A DNA stretch of 64,000 nt from Blasia pusilla (lineage: Eukaryota > Marchantiophyta > Marchantiopsida > Blasiales): assembly GCA_050084515.1 (NCBI GenBank), contig CM114271.1, positions 52,204,001-52,268,000 of the forward strand, in the 5' to 3' direction. Positions 34,531 to 46,000 of this stretch are shown here, one piece after another. The first letter of the stretch is position 1; each line of letters starts with the position of its first letter. The translations under genes and the position numbers were made by a program. The notes below the pieces were generated by a model. That model did no database searches and was not told where the DNA came from. It was given only the letters and a program-made list of their open reading frames with translations.

Positions 34531-36051
34531 TGTAATGCCCACATTTTTGAAATTTTGACAAAAAGATCAAGTTTTGTAGAGAAGTCTTCCTTGAGCAAGG
34601 ACTAAAGACTCAATACCGGAAGTAAAGAGTCTTACTTTACTGAAATTGTGTGTGAAGAGTGATTGAAAGAACTCTAATGAGAGGACAAGAGATGTTAGAA
34701 GATTAAGGATTGTCTTGGAAGAGTGAGAATTGTGCAAAAATAGGAAAAGAAGTTAGAAGAAGAAGCGCGGGTGCTTCTTAAGAAAAGACCACAATAAGAA
34801 CAGTGTAAAAGACTGTCAACAAAGACTGAGAAAAAGCTTCTTTGTAAAGAAGACTCAAGATAGTCTTTGAGAAAAGACTGGGTACAAAGAATGAAGAGCA
34901 AGACCCAAGAAGCAAAGACTAAGAACTCTAAGAAGGAAGAGGAAAAAGCAGAAGAAGTCAAAGAGTCTTTAGAAAGCGGAAAAGTGTATTAAGAATAGGG
35001 ATAGAAGATAGGAAATGTTTTGAAGATAGTGGAGTGAAAGAAAGTAGAAAGGAGGACTCTTCGCGGCGGCACAACAACAAGAGTCTTTGCACGAAGATAG
35101 GACTGTGAAGATAAGAATACGAAGAATGGAACGTGAAGAGAAAGACTGCAAAGAGCGTGAAAATTGTGAAGACTGAACCGTCGCGACAATTTTAGAAGCC
35201 GGAAATAGAGCGGCGCAGCAGTTTAAAGGGAGCGGAAATGAAACGCCAGGGCAACCAACCATCTTAGGAAGATGGAGGGTTGGAGAATTAGAATAGAGTA
35301 GGTTAGGATTAATTAGGAGCTAGAATTCTAGATTAGAATAGAAAGATCGATCAGGGATTATAAAAGACTATTTAAAGAGTAAATCAGAAGAAGAAAGGAT
35401 CATTCCATTGTGTCTTGAATTTCCCAATACTGTTCCGTGTATCTTGAATTCTCTCAGCAATCTTGGTGGGTTGGGTAAGAAGTTCTGTGGGGATAATCCA
35501 AGCTGAAGAGTCTTTTACTTTGTGAAGCTTGTAATACTTTTCTAGTTCTTTCCACTCTTTGATACACAAGAAGAGTCTTCTCTCAGACTTTCTGAGGTGC
35601 GGAATTTAATGTGGATCCTATTGGGTTGCAGTAGAGATATGAGTTGAGTCTTGTAGAGATATTCAAGAAGCATAGGAAAGTCAAGATAATCAAGAAGCAT
35701 AGGAAAGTTGTTAGATAGTGAGTAACCTACCATGACAGATTCACTTCTGAAAGTAGGATGAGCCGCCATTCTTGAGATCTCTTTGAGGTTTTCGTGGAGC
35801 TTTGTTATTGCAGATCCGCCCTTCGTGTGCACTTGAGAAGAGTCTTTTCCAAGAGTAAAGAAAATCCTTTTATTCTTTTGTACTTGTTAGACAAATATCG
35901 TTGTAGTTAGTGAAGCATTTTAATGAAGAAGGAGTTTATTCTTGATATTCTTTATAAAACCTCTCTTTACTCAGAAAAAAATGGTCTCTTGGGAACGAAC
36001 TTAGTACTTTGCGATACAAAGAGTATCTTTTTCCTAGAGTTGTACATTACA
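34531..36051. repeat. Candidate solo Gypsy-type LTR, purine-rich body
   Basis: It begins TGTAATGCCCAC and ends TACATTACA, so its ends are the inverted repeat TGTAATG/CATTACA with TG...CA, typical of Gypsy LTRs. A TATA-like motif, ATTATAAAAGAC, lies near 35357. No gag-pol is adjacent, so it would be a solo LTR left by recombination. The 5-bp flanks (CCAGT and CCAAC) match at only three of five positions, so a target duplication is not established. Roughly 34560-35260 is strongly biased to A and G on this strand (AAGA/GAAG words). Length about 1.5 kb. Confidence 0.5.
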
Positions 36052-38385
36052 CCAACTAATATGACAGCCCGAGCATGCGACCATCCGTAGGCTATGGTGT
36101 ACGAGGCGCCGGCGTGCTGATGCCATTGCAAGCATTGTGTGAACGTAATTCCCTCGATCGTAGGCCTGCAAGGGGTTGTTGATCATAGATCGGAAACTTC
36201 ACCATACAAAACAATAGGGCAAGTGTTAGGATTAGCAAATGAACCAATTGGTGTGGCAAAATGTAGGTCGAGACTCAGGCTTGGTGGATTTTCCTACGAT
36301 GGTGAATAGGTGCCTATATACTTCACATGAAGAAGAAGTGTAGCAGTCGAATGGAAAAGTGTAGTAGGAATGTCGGATATGGCCTCATTTGGTTAAGAAT
36401 TTAGGAAGATGAATACAAAAATCATAGGGATTTTTAAAGGTTACACACGTACTAAGAATTAGTGGGAACTTTTGATGACAAGAAGCATTAAGAAGAAAAA
36501 TTGACCTACGGCCGCCGTACGTCTCAGCATTGTAAAGCTTTTAATTCCCGCATTGTGCAAAACAGGAATCGCCATGGGTGCCACACCGGTCTTGTTTCCG
36601 TTGAGAGGAGCAGGAAAATTCTTGTTTCTAATGTGGGACACGATGTAACGCAACATGTGCATGTGGCGCATGAGCAGTATCCAATAAACTACAAGACATA
36701 CCGATTAAAATGAAAACATCTTATCGCCTATTTTGTTATATGAGACTATGCCCTCGCCGTAAGCATTCAATCCCGAGCACATACCTAAATCCATTAATAA
36801 GAATAGGTATTCGTGGGGGTTTCATTTCGGTAAACACCATCACATCGAATCCCTAGAATTAGTAAAAAACCAGCCCCGATCCAATGGTGGCACTAGCGGC
36901 ACACATCATATTGCTGACGTGGCTACCCTTACTCCGTTCTGCACTTGGGGACGACGTGCCGCCATGGAATGCTAGGACTACATGTAGATCCCAATAGTAG
37001 GGGCTGTAATAAGAAATCAAACTACACTAATCAAACCAATATTATACGCTTGCTTCTTTTGTTATTATGTAATCAATATCTTATAAAATAGATTATTATC
37101 AAAACTCATGATTCTAAAATTTATGAAATTTTTCCATAGCATGTGTGGTCATGGAGTTGGGCTCTTGGAGCACCCCTTTGATCTTTGCTCTAGTTTATCT
37201 TGGAGGGATAGATGGATCATAGGCCCCTTCTACTACAATGTATTATGGTAGATGACGGCTCTTTTCCCCTACAATCTTCCCTCAAGCGCGTGTGGGGATA
37301 TTCCTTTCTCAATGAGGCTGGACCATTTGTACCGATTTTCTCCTCACTTATCTTTGGTGAGTCTTGTCTCCATCAAGAAGATGCATCAATACCTAAGAAG
37401 ACTCAATTTTCTCCTTGTATTCCATTCACAAAGAACATTGAATCATCCTTCTAACCATAAAGATGTACTAGGCCATAAGGAAGATGTTTGGAAATTGATT
37501 TCTAAAGTAGAGAAGATGAATTGCACTAGTCTTTAATGCTTAAGAAACATCGCCCGGAGAACGGGGTTACGTGTTGAGGTAGCAGGAAGAATTTGAAAAT
37601 TTCTGATTTAATACTAGTCAAAAGCATGTCGATTACGCAAACTCTCTTTTGTATTTTCAAGAAAAAACTAGTGGACCTTCATAAGTGGGTTTTTTTACTA
37701 CTAAGGCGCTACTATTAATCTGATTTGTATATTATTCAAATGTGGGTGAGGTAAAGTGTTTAGGGTCCTTATCTCATCTCCTTTCATTGATTTGTTTTTC
37801 CTAGGTAGAAAAGTCACATTAGACCATGGGAAATTTGCTTGGGGTGGCGCATCGGTCAAACCTCACTCATCATTTGCAATGTCCTTCTAGCCATCACTAT
37901 AAATGGGCTCCTTTTCCTACAACAATTTTTCTCTAAATAGACCAACTTCCCTCGGGAGTGAACAATGACATACATGTCGAAGAGTCGGCGTGGGAGTCAC
38001 TGTGGATTTTACTTTCTAATCGTGACTATAGATAGATAGATAAGCCAGGAGAGTAGCAAAGAGTGAGTGAGTGGTTGATTGATTGAGTGAGTGCGTTAGT
38101 GGAGGAATGAATGAATGATCGATCCAGTTGCAATAGTTGTCTTGTGATATTCAAGGTAGTGGCAGCCGTTGTACCCATAATATCCGTGGGAGTGACTCTC
38201 AATATGTAAATGGGACCGGTGACAATGTAGGCACCCCACACTCATTCCCATATAGAGGATTATTTTTTTGCCGACTGCAATCTCACTTTTGGAAAGAAGT
38301 GATCTCCGGGAAAAGGAGAGGATGAAATGGAGGTCGACATTTGGAATGTGTTATTCTTTTACTTATTCTAACTGCCAAAGTAATT
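36052..38385. other. Intergenic DNA, no gene recognised
   Basis: Open frames at 36459-36713 and 37212-37536 show no recognisable domain. Simple GATA and GAGT-type repeats occur at about 38027-38130. Confidence 0.4.
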
Positions 38386-38585
38386 CACCCTAATAGATAT
38401 TAAATACTAACTGCATAAACAAATATCTTTTGTTACTAATATATATGTCGCAAAACCGAGTATATGCATGATTTATTCACCTTAATAAATAAATGCTAAC
38501 TAATGTTTCTTCATATTACTGCAAAAAATATTATTTCCTTACTAATGTATATGTCATAAAACTTACTATATGTGTGGTTTATTCA
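38386..38585 (+). repeat. Diverged ~106-bp tandem duplication
   Basis: Two AT-rich units share TTACTAATATATATGTC/TTACTAATGTATATGTC and a following TATATG...TTTATTCA block (about 38433 and 38539). Confidence 0.6.
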
Positions 38586-39130
38586 ATTGACGAAACAGAT
38601 CTTGATGAAATTGCTAAGCTCCTCCAGAAAGAGGTTTAGGTAAGGCCATTCTCCGGTTGCTAGACGTAGTTGGTTCGAACAGCCAAGCGTGGCCGCCGAG
38701 CCCTAGTGTAGATTTTGCAAACATGAAGTAAGTGAGAGAAGGGAAAGCAATGAATTCACATCCTCAACTGGAAAGAATAGTCCATCGACTTTAAATCATC
38801 CAACAATAATAATCCATTTCAGGAATTTGAAGAAGGTTACTGTGTATATTCAAGGAACTTGGATTTCTAGATCAAGAAAATGCCACTTGCATATGAGTGA
38901 CATCTCTATTGATGGATTGGGTCCCGAGTACTCAACAAGTTCTCAGCGTGTGTTCGAAACAAACGTGTTTACGCCTGGCCCATCCATTCAAGGTAAAATC
39001 TCGTGCCAATGGAAACCTCAAAGGTAGATCATTGCATGAGTCAAATTTAACTAAAGTATACCTACGTAAGAAAATTTCTTGAGTCAAACCTGAATGTTTT
39101 ATTTTATATATATATTTTTATTACTTTTCT

Positions 39131-39175
39131 CTTTGAGGTTTGTTTTTATGATAAAGTGGATATCTGATCCACTTT
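39131..39175 (+). repeat. Possible 3'-end scrap of the RLE-type non-LTR family
   Basis: TTTGAGGTTTGTTTTTATGATAAAGTGGAT closely matches the tail of the element ending near 50930 (given here as key words TTTGAGGTTT and ATAAAGTGGAT). A 9-bp-arm hairpin (AAAGTGGAT/ATCCACTTT, loop ATCTG) follows at once. There is no adjacent coding sequence. Confidence 0.4.
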
Positions 39176-40241
39176 GTGTGTAAACATATGAATACACTCC
39201 CGCATCATAAAGTGAGTGTAGAGTGGTAGAAGGGAGGGGGGTGAGGCTTGCGAAGGGAGGGGTGAAGCTTGGGGGACAAGCTAGGAGAGAGAGGACAGGT
39301 TGTGTTATATATCAATACGAAGAGCTTGACTTCTTTTTTGTTTTGATTTGTACCATGGCTGATATTGTAAAATTATTTTTTTTAATAATTGTTTTATAGA
39401 TCCTTGTTTCTATTAGGGTTTCCCATATACGCATTTGGGTTTCATATGTTGTAATATAGCAAACGTTCCCTATATAGCTTCCTTTCATAACTCCCTCCCT
39501 TCCCTCTATGTTCATCTTCATATATCATCATTATTTCTTGCTTATGCTTGTTCTATGGTTGTCTCCATCACTTTTCCGTTAGACAAATGTTTTTTCCATC
39601 CATTTTCATTTGCATTTACCTCTTCTCTTCCCAAATCCTTATTATCACCATGAAGCCACTAGTTATGTTTGGGGAGGAGGTTTGGAAATACAAGTCCTAG
39701 ATGATGAAAGGTAGATGAGAGTTTATTATGGGGGATCATTACCATGGACGGGAAGAGAGTCAATTACCATGATTGTTGGTTCAAATGGGGAAAGTTTGGG
39801 CGGTTATGGTGGGGTTTGTCTCTCGAGATTGATGGAGGGGGTGATGTTATCCTATTGGTGAGTTGTATCCATGCCTCAATCCACACCAGCCCCCCCCCTT
39901 TTGGGGACTCACACATTGTCTAGTCAGGATACGAAATGCCCTTGTTGTCTCAATTTTTTCATTCGTTTAGGAATTTGGAACCACTTAGCAAAAAAACATC
40001 TTGACTTTGATAGATTTGGATGGGTGGTTCCTCCAATCGACCATGGATGCTCCCAAGTGCTTCCCTCATCATCATGCACCCCCTCTTGAGGCATGGGATT
40101 GGTTGAGGACCCAACTTGGTAGCATCATAGGTCTCTTTGAAACCCGTTTTCCCTACTTGAGGTTGTTCCATAGGATTTGGCACTTAGATGTTCTCCTAGG
40201 ACTACACCACAAGGGTTCTCAAGTATGATGTACGAATACTA

Positions 40242-40305
40242 TAATGACCCAACTATTGGGGGTGGGGCAACTGTAATGACCCAACTATTGGGGGTAGGGC
40301 AACTT
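40242..40305 (+). repeat. 32-bp tandem duplication
   Basis: The unit starting TAATGACCCAACTATTGGG is present twice (40242-40273 and 40274-40305) with one or two differences, inside the decayed non-LTR element between the finger and RT. Confidence 0.9.
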
Positions 40306-40601
40306 TTTGTGTTGTTGAAGTAGGGTGGAGGTATTTGTCTAATTGCCATAGGTGAGACGTTCCTGCACTTGGTGAGTCGCATTATCTCTTTGAAATTTTG
40401 TGAGGCTTTCCTGTCACACTGGAGTGCGCATTAGTTTAGAGGTGGTGGCCACAATCATGTCAACCAGCTATGAGATGATAGCCTTAGGTTTGAGGGCTTA
40501 TCTTGATGTACATCATCAGTATGTGGTCCTTCAATTGGATAACGATAACTCTCGCAACTTAGTGTCACGGGCACCTATCTCCATAAAGTGAAGGGAAGAA
40601 G

Positions 40602-40893
40602 CAAGGTTGCAAGGAAAAAAACAAGTCCGGACATGTCCCTGGACATGCCCAACCTGCACCCGAGCCCGTCTCAGAGCCCGCCACCTAGACCCGGGCTGAC
40701 GGATCACGGACTTGTTGGGTAGCCCGCAGGGCGGGCAGGCGTGGCCTCAAGATGGGCATGCGCGGGCTTGGGGCAGACAGCCGCGGGCTAGGGTGGGCAG
40801 GCTTGGGCTTAGAGCTGATTGGGGGTGGGCTAGGGCGGGAAGGCGCGGGCTCATGTGTGATTGGGCGCGGGCTGGAGGGCCCGCAAAAATTTG
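40602..40893. mobile_element. GC-rich repeat (copy 2), inside the non-LTR element
   Basis: It begins CAAGGTTGCAAGG, like copies 1 and 3, and continues with CCCGAGCCCG/GGGCGGGC words. RT coding stops at its left edge after motif A and resumes at motif B right after it. The right end is not well defined and no terminal CAACCTT is seen, so it may be truncated. Confidence 0.55.
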
Positions 40894-41756
40894 GTCCGCA
40901 CGTGAAGGTCACCCTCTAGGTGGCCCATTGTTTGCTTTGGTTCATTACTGGTTGGTTCTGTCTACCTTAGAGGCTTTTTTGGGTTGCAATTTAAGCCTTG
41001 TTGGTAGATGATACTCAAATTGTGGGCCCAAGAGATCTAGTCGTTCGTGTATTTCAACACTTTTTTGGATGGTGGGCATGGGTTAGCCTTGCGATGAAGG
41101 TGGGGAAATGCAACGCTTGGTCTCCATTAGACCTATTCGATAATTTTCATTTACTCAACGGATTCATGACACTAGTGGAAGGGATTTGCAACCTTGGGGT
41201 CCCACTCAGAAATCAAGACTTTGTTTTGAGTTTGGTGGCGGCAGCTCTTAGGGAGGATCTGCTCCACATTGATTATCTCACAAAGATAGGTGACCCTCAA
41301 GTCGTCTATGTCATTCTCTCTTCTTGTTTTGCTCTTTGATCTAGTAGCTATCTCACTAGAATTGTTTGGATGTCTAGTCACTTTTCTACTCTGTGTAGAT
41401 CCTTCGATAGGAAGGTCCTACAAGTGTTTGGGGACCTTTTAGGATCCGGCTCCTAATAGTGCCCCATGAGGGAGGTACCTTGTAGATAGGCTTCTTGGCC
41501 AATTTCCTTTGATGAAGTAGGCCTTCTCTCGATGAAATTAGTGGCACCCTTGGCTTTTTTAGGAGTTGGGCCATAGCAGTACTCTTTCTTTGCTCTAGCT
41601 TTATTATTAGGGATAGATCACTTCTTCTACAATACGCGTTCCAGGTTGGGGATGGAAAGTTTCTACTATAGTCTTCCCTTAGGGCATGTAGAGATTCCCT
41701 TCTAGGCAAGGTTAGAGTAGTAGCATTTTTCTCCCTAATTTCTCCTCTCTAGTTAC

Positions 41757-42130
41757 CAAGGTTGTACACGGACAAATTCCGTGTCTGCGAACTTATGTCT
41801 GTCCCTAGGATGGACATCTCTGTGTGGGCCCAAGTATCCACAACCCTCCCTTGAATTTGGCGAGCCCGTAATATAGATCAGAGATCATCTAGCCTGCATC
41901 CATTTTTTAGCCCACATGAAGCCCGCCCGCTACCTACAGTAGGCCCGCAAGGCAAGCAAGGCCCCATTGGGTGGGCCCAAGCCCATGCGCGGCCGGTGGG
42001 TGAGCCTGCATGACTAGCTCACGCCCATGGCCGATCCTGCCCGCGGACTTATGTTTATCCCTAGGAAAAACATGTTTGTGCGGACCCGCGTACCCGTGGC
42101 CCATACTTGAGCCTGCCCATCGAGCGTGTA
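41757..42130. mobile_element. GC-rich repeat (copy 3), inside the non-LTR element
   Basis: It begins CAAGGTTGTACACGG, with a small palindrome (ACACGGA-CAAAT-TCCGTGT) equivalent to, but different in sequence from, that of copy 1. It contains ACTTATGTCTGTCCCTAGG (about 41793) and a diverged second version near 42045, so this copy may be internally duplicated or two insertions. It splits the non-LTR element between its RT thumb and endonuclease regions. The right boundary is approximate. Confidence 0.55.
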
Positions 42131-43060
42131 ACGCAAAATGTGCGCTTAGTTGTTGACCTGAGCCCCCTTGCAGGCTTGTCGCGGGTTATGTGTAGTCTTC
42201 ATGTGGGCTATTTTAGAGTTATTATGTCCGACGGGGATATTCCCGTTGAGGTTTGGGCCCATATCCGCTCTTGCTCTAGAAAGTGGGCTGACTTATGGGT
42301 GGGGTTCGTTCCCTCATTCTAGCTTTCCGTATGGCACCACTTACCTACACCACAACGATGTGGTTCCCATTGGGCCTCCCCCAACCATGGGTGGTTGGTT
42401 GGTCACACTGTGAGTGTCGTTGAAGTTTGGTTCCACTTTGTGTGCATTTAGCACGCTTTCCATTTGGGGATGAGAGGATTGCGACTCATGATACTGTGCG
42501 GAATATCATATTCAGTATTGATTGCGAGAGTGGCTTCCACGTGGGAGAGAGAGAGAGAGAGACGCGACTCCATGCGGGATTTCCTTATCCCTAATAATCT
42601 TTATATGACACGAGAGGTTGAGGTGGTAGTGGCGGCCGTTGTAGTGACATATCCTACGCGAGAGGTTGTTGAAGCCTAAATACTAGAACAAGGGAGATTG
42701 CTACAAAGAGTGGCGGCGGCAGTAAAGGCGAAGAAGACCCATCTCTATAGTCCACTTCAGAATGAACATCGATTCGTCCCCCTAGCCATAGAGATGTATG
42801 GGGTTATGGGAAAAAGGTTTGACTTGTTCCTTATGAACTATGCCCATCATCTCCAATTGAGAGAGATCTCGTCATTAGCTATTACGATTCTTTATGGTAA
42901 GCAACGGGTTTTCATAACCTTGCAACGTGCCCAAGCCAATGGGCTTTTGTGGCGGGCTTAGATTGTGGAAGATGTTGATGTTAGAGACCCATTTAGTGAT
43001 AATCACGTCTCTCGAAGTGTTGTTGATATTAGCTGTTATGTAAATGAGTTTAACCGGTAA

Positions 43061-46000
43061 TGGTACGTTTAGGACTTTTCTTTTGGGGCCGATTACAATA
43101 TTCATTTATTCGACTCTTTGAAATTTAAAAAAAATATTCCGGATGAATTTTGCGTGGCGTGCTGTTTATCGAGGCCTCTTTTTCCTTAAAATCAGTAACG
43201 ACTACATATACATGACGTGAGGATAAGACGGCGAGGGGTACCGATCATCTAAATATCCTATGTGCGTCACCTAAGCCGGTCACGCTACAGGAGTTACGAA
43301 GACTGATGCAACTTTCTATCTGGAACAGTGCAACGCTCTATCTGGATCAGTGCTATGATAAAGTGGTTATTTGAAGGGATATTGTTTATTATTATTTATT
43401 TGTTTAGATATATAGCATTTACTGTACGACGAGTGGAATTGCGATGGGTAAGAAATGCAGGCGAGTAGCAGTCAGACGTCAGCGACGCAAAGACACGTAC
43501 GCGTGAGCTAAGACCATCTCCAGAGATCTGGGATTCATCTGGACTTTTGAAGCGTTTCATGAGAGACGCCCAATTGCTTGGTCTGGGAGGATCGATCGAG
43601 CTATACCATCGATCCACAGGAGGTAGTTGGAACGGAACTCGGAAAGATCCTAAATTAAGGCGCACCAGACTGTGCAGGGCGTGTTCTCCAGTCTGCCGTT
43701 CAGCGGGAAACATTAATTCGCGTCCGCGCGGCAAGCCATAGCTGCGGTACATGAATCATGATCCGTCACCCCGTGGAGAAATATCGATGTGTCCGTCTCT
43801 GTCTACCTAAGCTACTACATAAAGTAGCTATCTGCGATCGAGACGAGGAGCGCTACTAGCTTCCCAGTTCCCACACACACTGCACAGCTAGAACTCTACA
43901 GGTTCTACAGGGTCTCCTGGAATCCTGGCCCTGTACTGCGATCTCGGCTTCATGTTTCGCCATCGGTGGCGTCAACTCCAGGCAAGTCCTCTGGATCGAT
44001 GCCGTCGAGGGTCTGGAAAATTCATCGGGATAGTGGTGGATATTCGGCTGGCCTTGGCGTTCAGGACTCCTTGCGTTTCTTTCCGGCCAACGAGTCTCCT
44101 TCGATCGTTGTAAACGTGATCTACTGACAGGATATTCGCGCATGTACGATTGACGGGCCTTGCTCGCTCCTTTTCCTGGATCGGCCGGCATAGCTTTAGG
44201 AAATTCGATATTGACGAGTGCAAACGAAGTCTTAGAGTTAAAACCGTCCAATCTTTGAAACAGGTGTTCCAGCCACGGCCAGTACTGACAATAGAACTAA
44301 ACCCATAGCTTCGCTAGTCGCTACAGTTGCGACTAGCGAAGTCGTAGATCGACTCGATTCGATCGATGGATATCTCCCCGCCTATGGCCGGATCCTGTCA
44401 GTCCGTCATTGTGCACACATACGGTGACATACTTCCCGGCGGTCGTGTCGTGAATAAACACACATACCTCCGGGCGTGGACCCACCACCACCCGTGTTTA
44501 TGGATGTACTCCGCATAATTGTCTCTTACAGGCAACCGAGCTCGATTTGCTTGCGATCCACGTACGTAAGTAGCGTCGCTCCGAGCGACGAGTCCCGGCC
44601 CCCAACACATTCTGCACTTATGACCTCGTGTGCGTCGTGTCTAATTAATCGCGTCTATCCTCCTCTGCCGAAAGCCTACTCCCGGATGGAACCCACCCAG
44701 CTACGCTAAATAGTGATATGTAGGGAGCGCTGGCGCTAGCTAGCGCCGCGACAGATCTGGCTACGCCTCAAGCGCCTTGAGCTCTCTGTGGCCGCTCGCG
44801 GAGCTGTTGATCGAGTCCATCGTCATGCGCGTTTGCTGGTTGGGCCCCTCCGATGCGGATGAGGAAATGCGCAGTTCGGTGAACAGACAATGCAGTGGTG
44901 TGAGCGGAACGCTCATGGACGTTAAACGTACGTTACGGGGAGATTGACTGACTGGGTGAGGTTGAGCAGTCGACTGAAGGAGATCTCTTACTTAGGAACT
45001 CGCTCGCATGCATGCGCTAGCTCCGCAGGGCTGACTGCATGACGATTAAGAGCATCTCCACCGCGTACATACGGATGCATGCGCGGCGGTCATGGACGGT
45101 CAAATGATTGAAATAATTGATCAGGGTTATCTGAAGAGATCGCGTCATCGAGTTCCATCCGAGAGCTCGCATTTCCACGAAAAGCTCTGAATCATGCCCT
45201 TTCCTTACTTTCCGCAAGCTGAACCCCCCGTAGATCGACCGTCTGCATGGACTCTCACTCATATATATGTACACACACACACACACTGTAGCTGATCTGT
45301 TCAATCGAATACACGCACGTACGGATCGAGCGAGCGAGTCACTGCGAGTGAAGTTGGATAGAGCTCTAGCTACAACATGCATGCGAGTATCATCATCCGA
45401 CCAAAATCCAGAAACGGGATGATCTGTTCTGCGGATTGAATTTCTCGTTGGAATTCTACGCTGTGCACTGTGCAGACTCGCGAGGAGCACACTGGCGGCG
45501 CTCCTAAACGTCCGCCCTCGAGGATATGAACGATCCACGTACATTCATATAACTACTAACTGACTGACTGCGCACCGGTCACTGAATGTCGGATTTTTTC
45601 AGCTGGCAGCACGCACACTGCTCGTCCCTTCGCCACACACCATTTTATAATTCGCCGAAAGTACTAGTTAGTAAGCCCAGGATGTGGATCTCGACTCCAT
45701 CAACCACATTCGTAGTCAGCTGATTTCGTGCTAAGACAATTAAATATTCAATACAATCATGGATCCATCCCGGACTCAGCTGGGCCTATCGAGATCCCTC
45801 CGAGTGGGTAGGTAGGTATAAGAATGAGACTTGTTGTCATCCATCTCGGCCCAACCAGATCACGCAGACGGAGCAAAAGGCCGGTAATCATCTTCACTCG
45901 TTGGCCGGCGGTTTCCGTACGTAGGAACTAGGGCCACGACCCCCGATTTATCCTAATCGGGTCCGTCGAGTTCTATCCTAATCTCCGTCCACTTGAAAAC

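Larger units (their letters stand above)
39871..43060 (+). pseudogene. Decayed RLE-type (R2-like) non-LTR retrotransposon with N-terminal zinc finger
   Basis: Pieces in shifting frames line up with one element. First, a C2H2 finger CPCCLNFFIRLGIWNHLAKKH (39937-39999). Next, RT motif A, YVVLQLDNDNSRNLVSR (about 40520-40570), with its aspartate. Then motif B, REGHPLGGPLFALVH (about 40898-40942), and motif C, LVDDTQIVGP (about 41001), followed by thumb-like sequence to about 41340. Last, from about 42270 the C-terminal region: GDERIATHD (about 42467), EVVVAAVVVTYPTRE (about 42620), and a tail ending near 42960 then RDPFSDNHVSR. These match, in order, the open ORF at 48838-50808. Two GC-rich repeats (40602-40893, 41757-about 42130) interrupt it. 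The DNA between motifs A and B is largely replaced. An N-terminal finger plus C-terminal endonuclease is the plan of R2-like elements; the specific clade is not determined. Inactive. Confidence 0.75.

Noticed and set aside
37212-37536. Possible RT fragment around QCIMVDDG
   Set aside because: Only VDD resembles RT motif C. The flanking residues do not match either non-LTR copy in the window.
40685-40912. Proline/arginine-rich open frames in the GC-rich repeat
   Set aside because: They are produced by the CCCG/GGGC repeat composition, appear in several frames, and interrupt RT coding.
43856-44251. 131-codon minus-strand frame in the second GATC-rich island
   Set aside because: No recognisable domain, overlapped by another open frame on the same strand; length is unremarkable for this composition.
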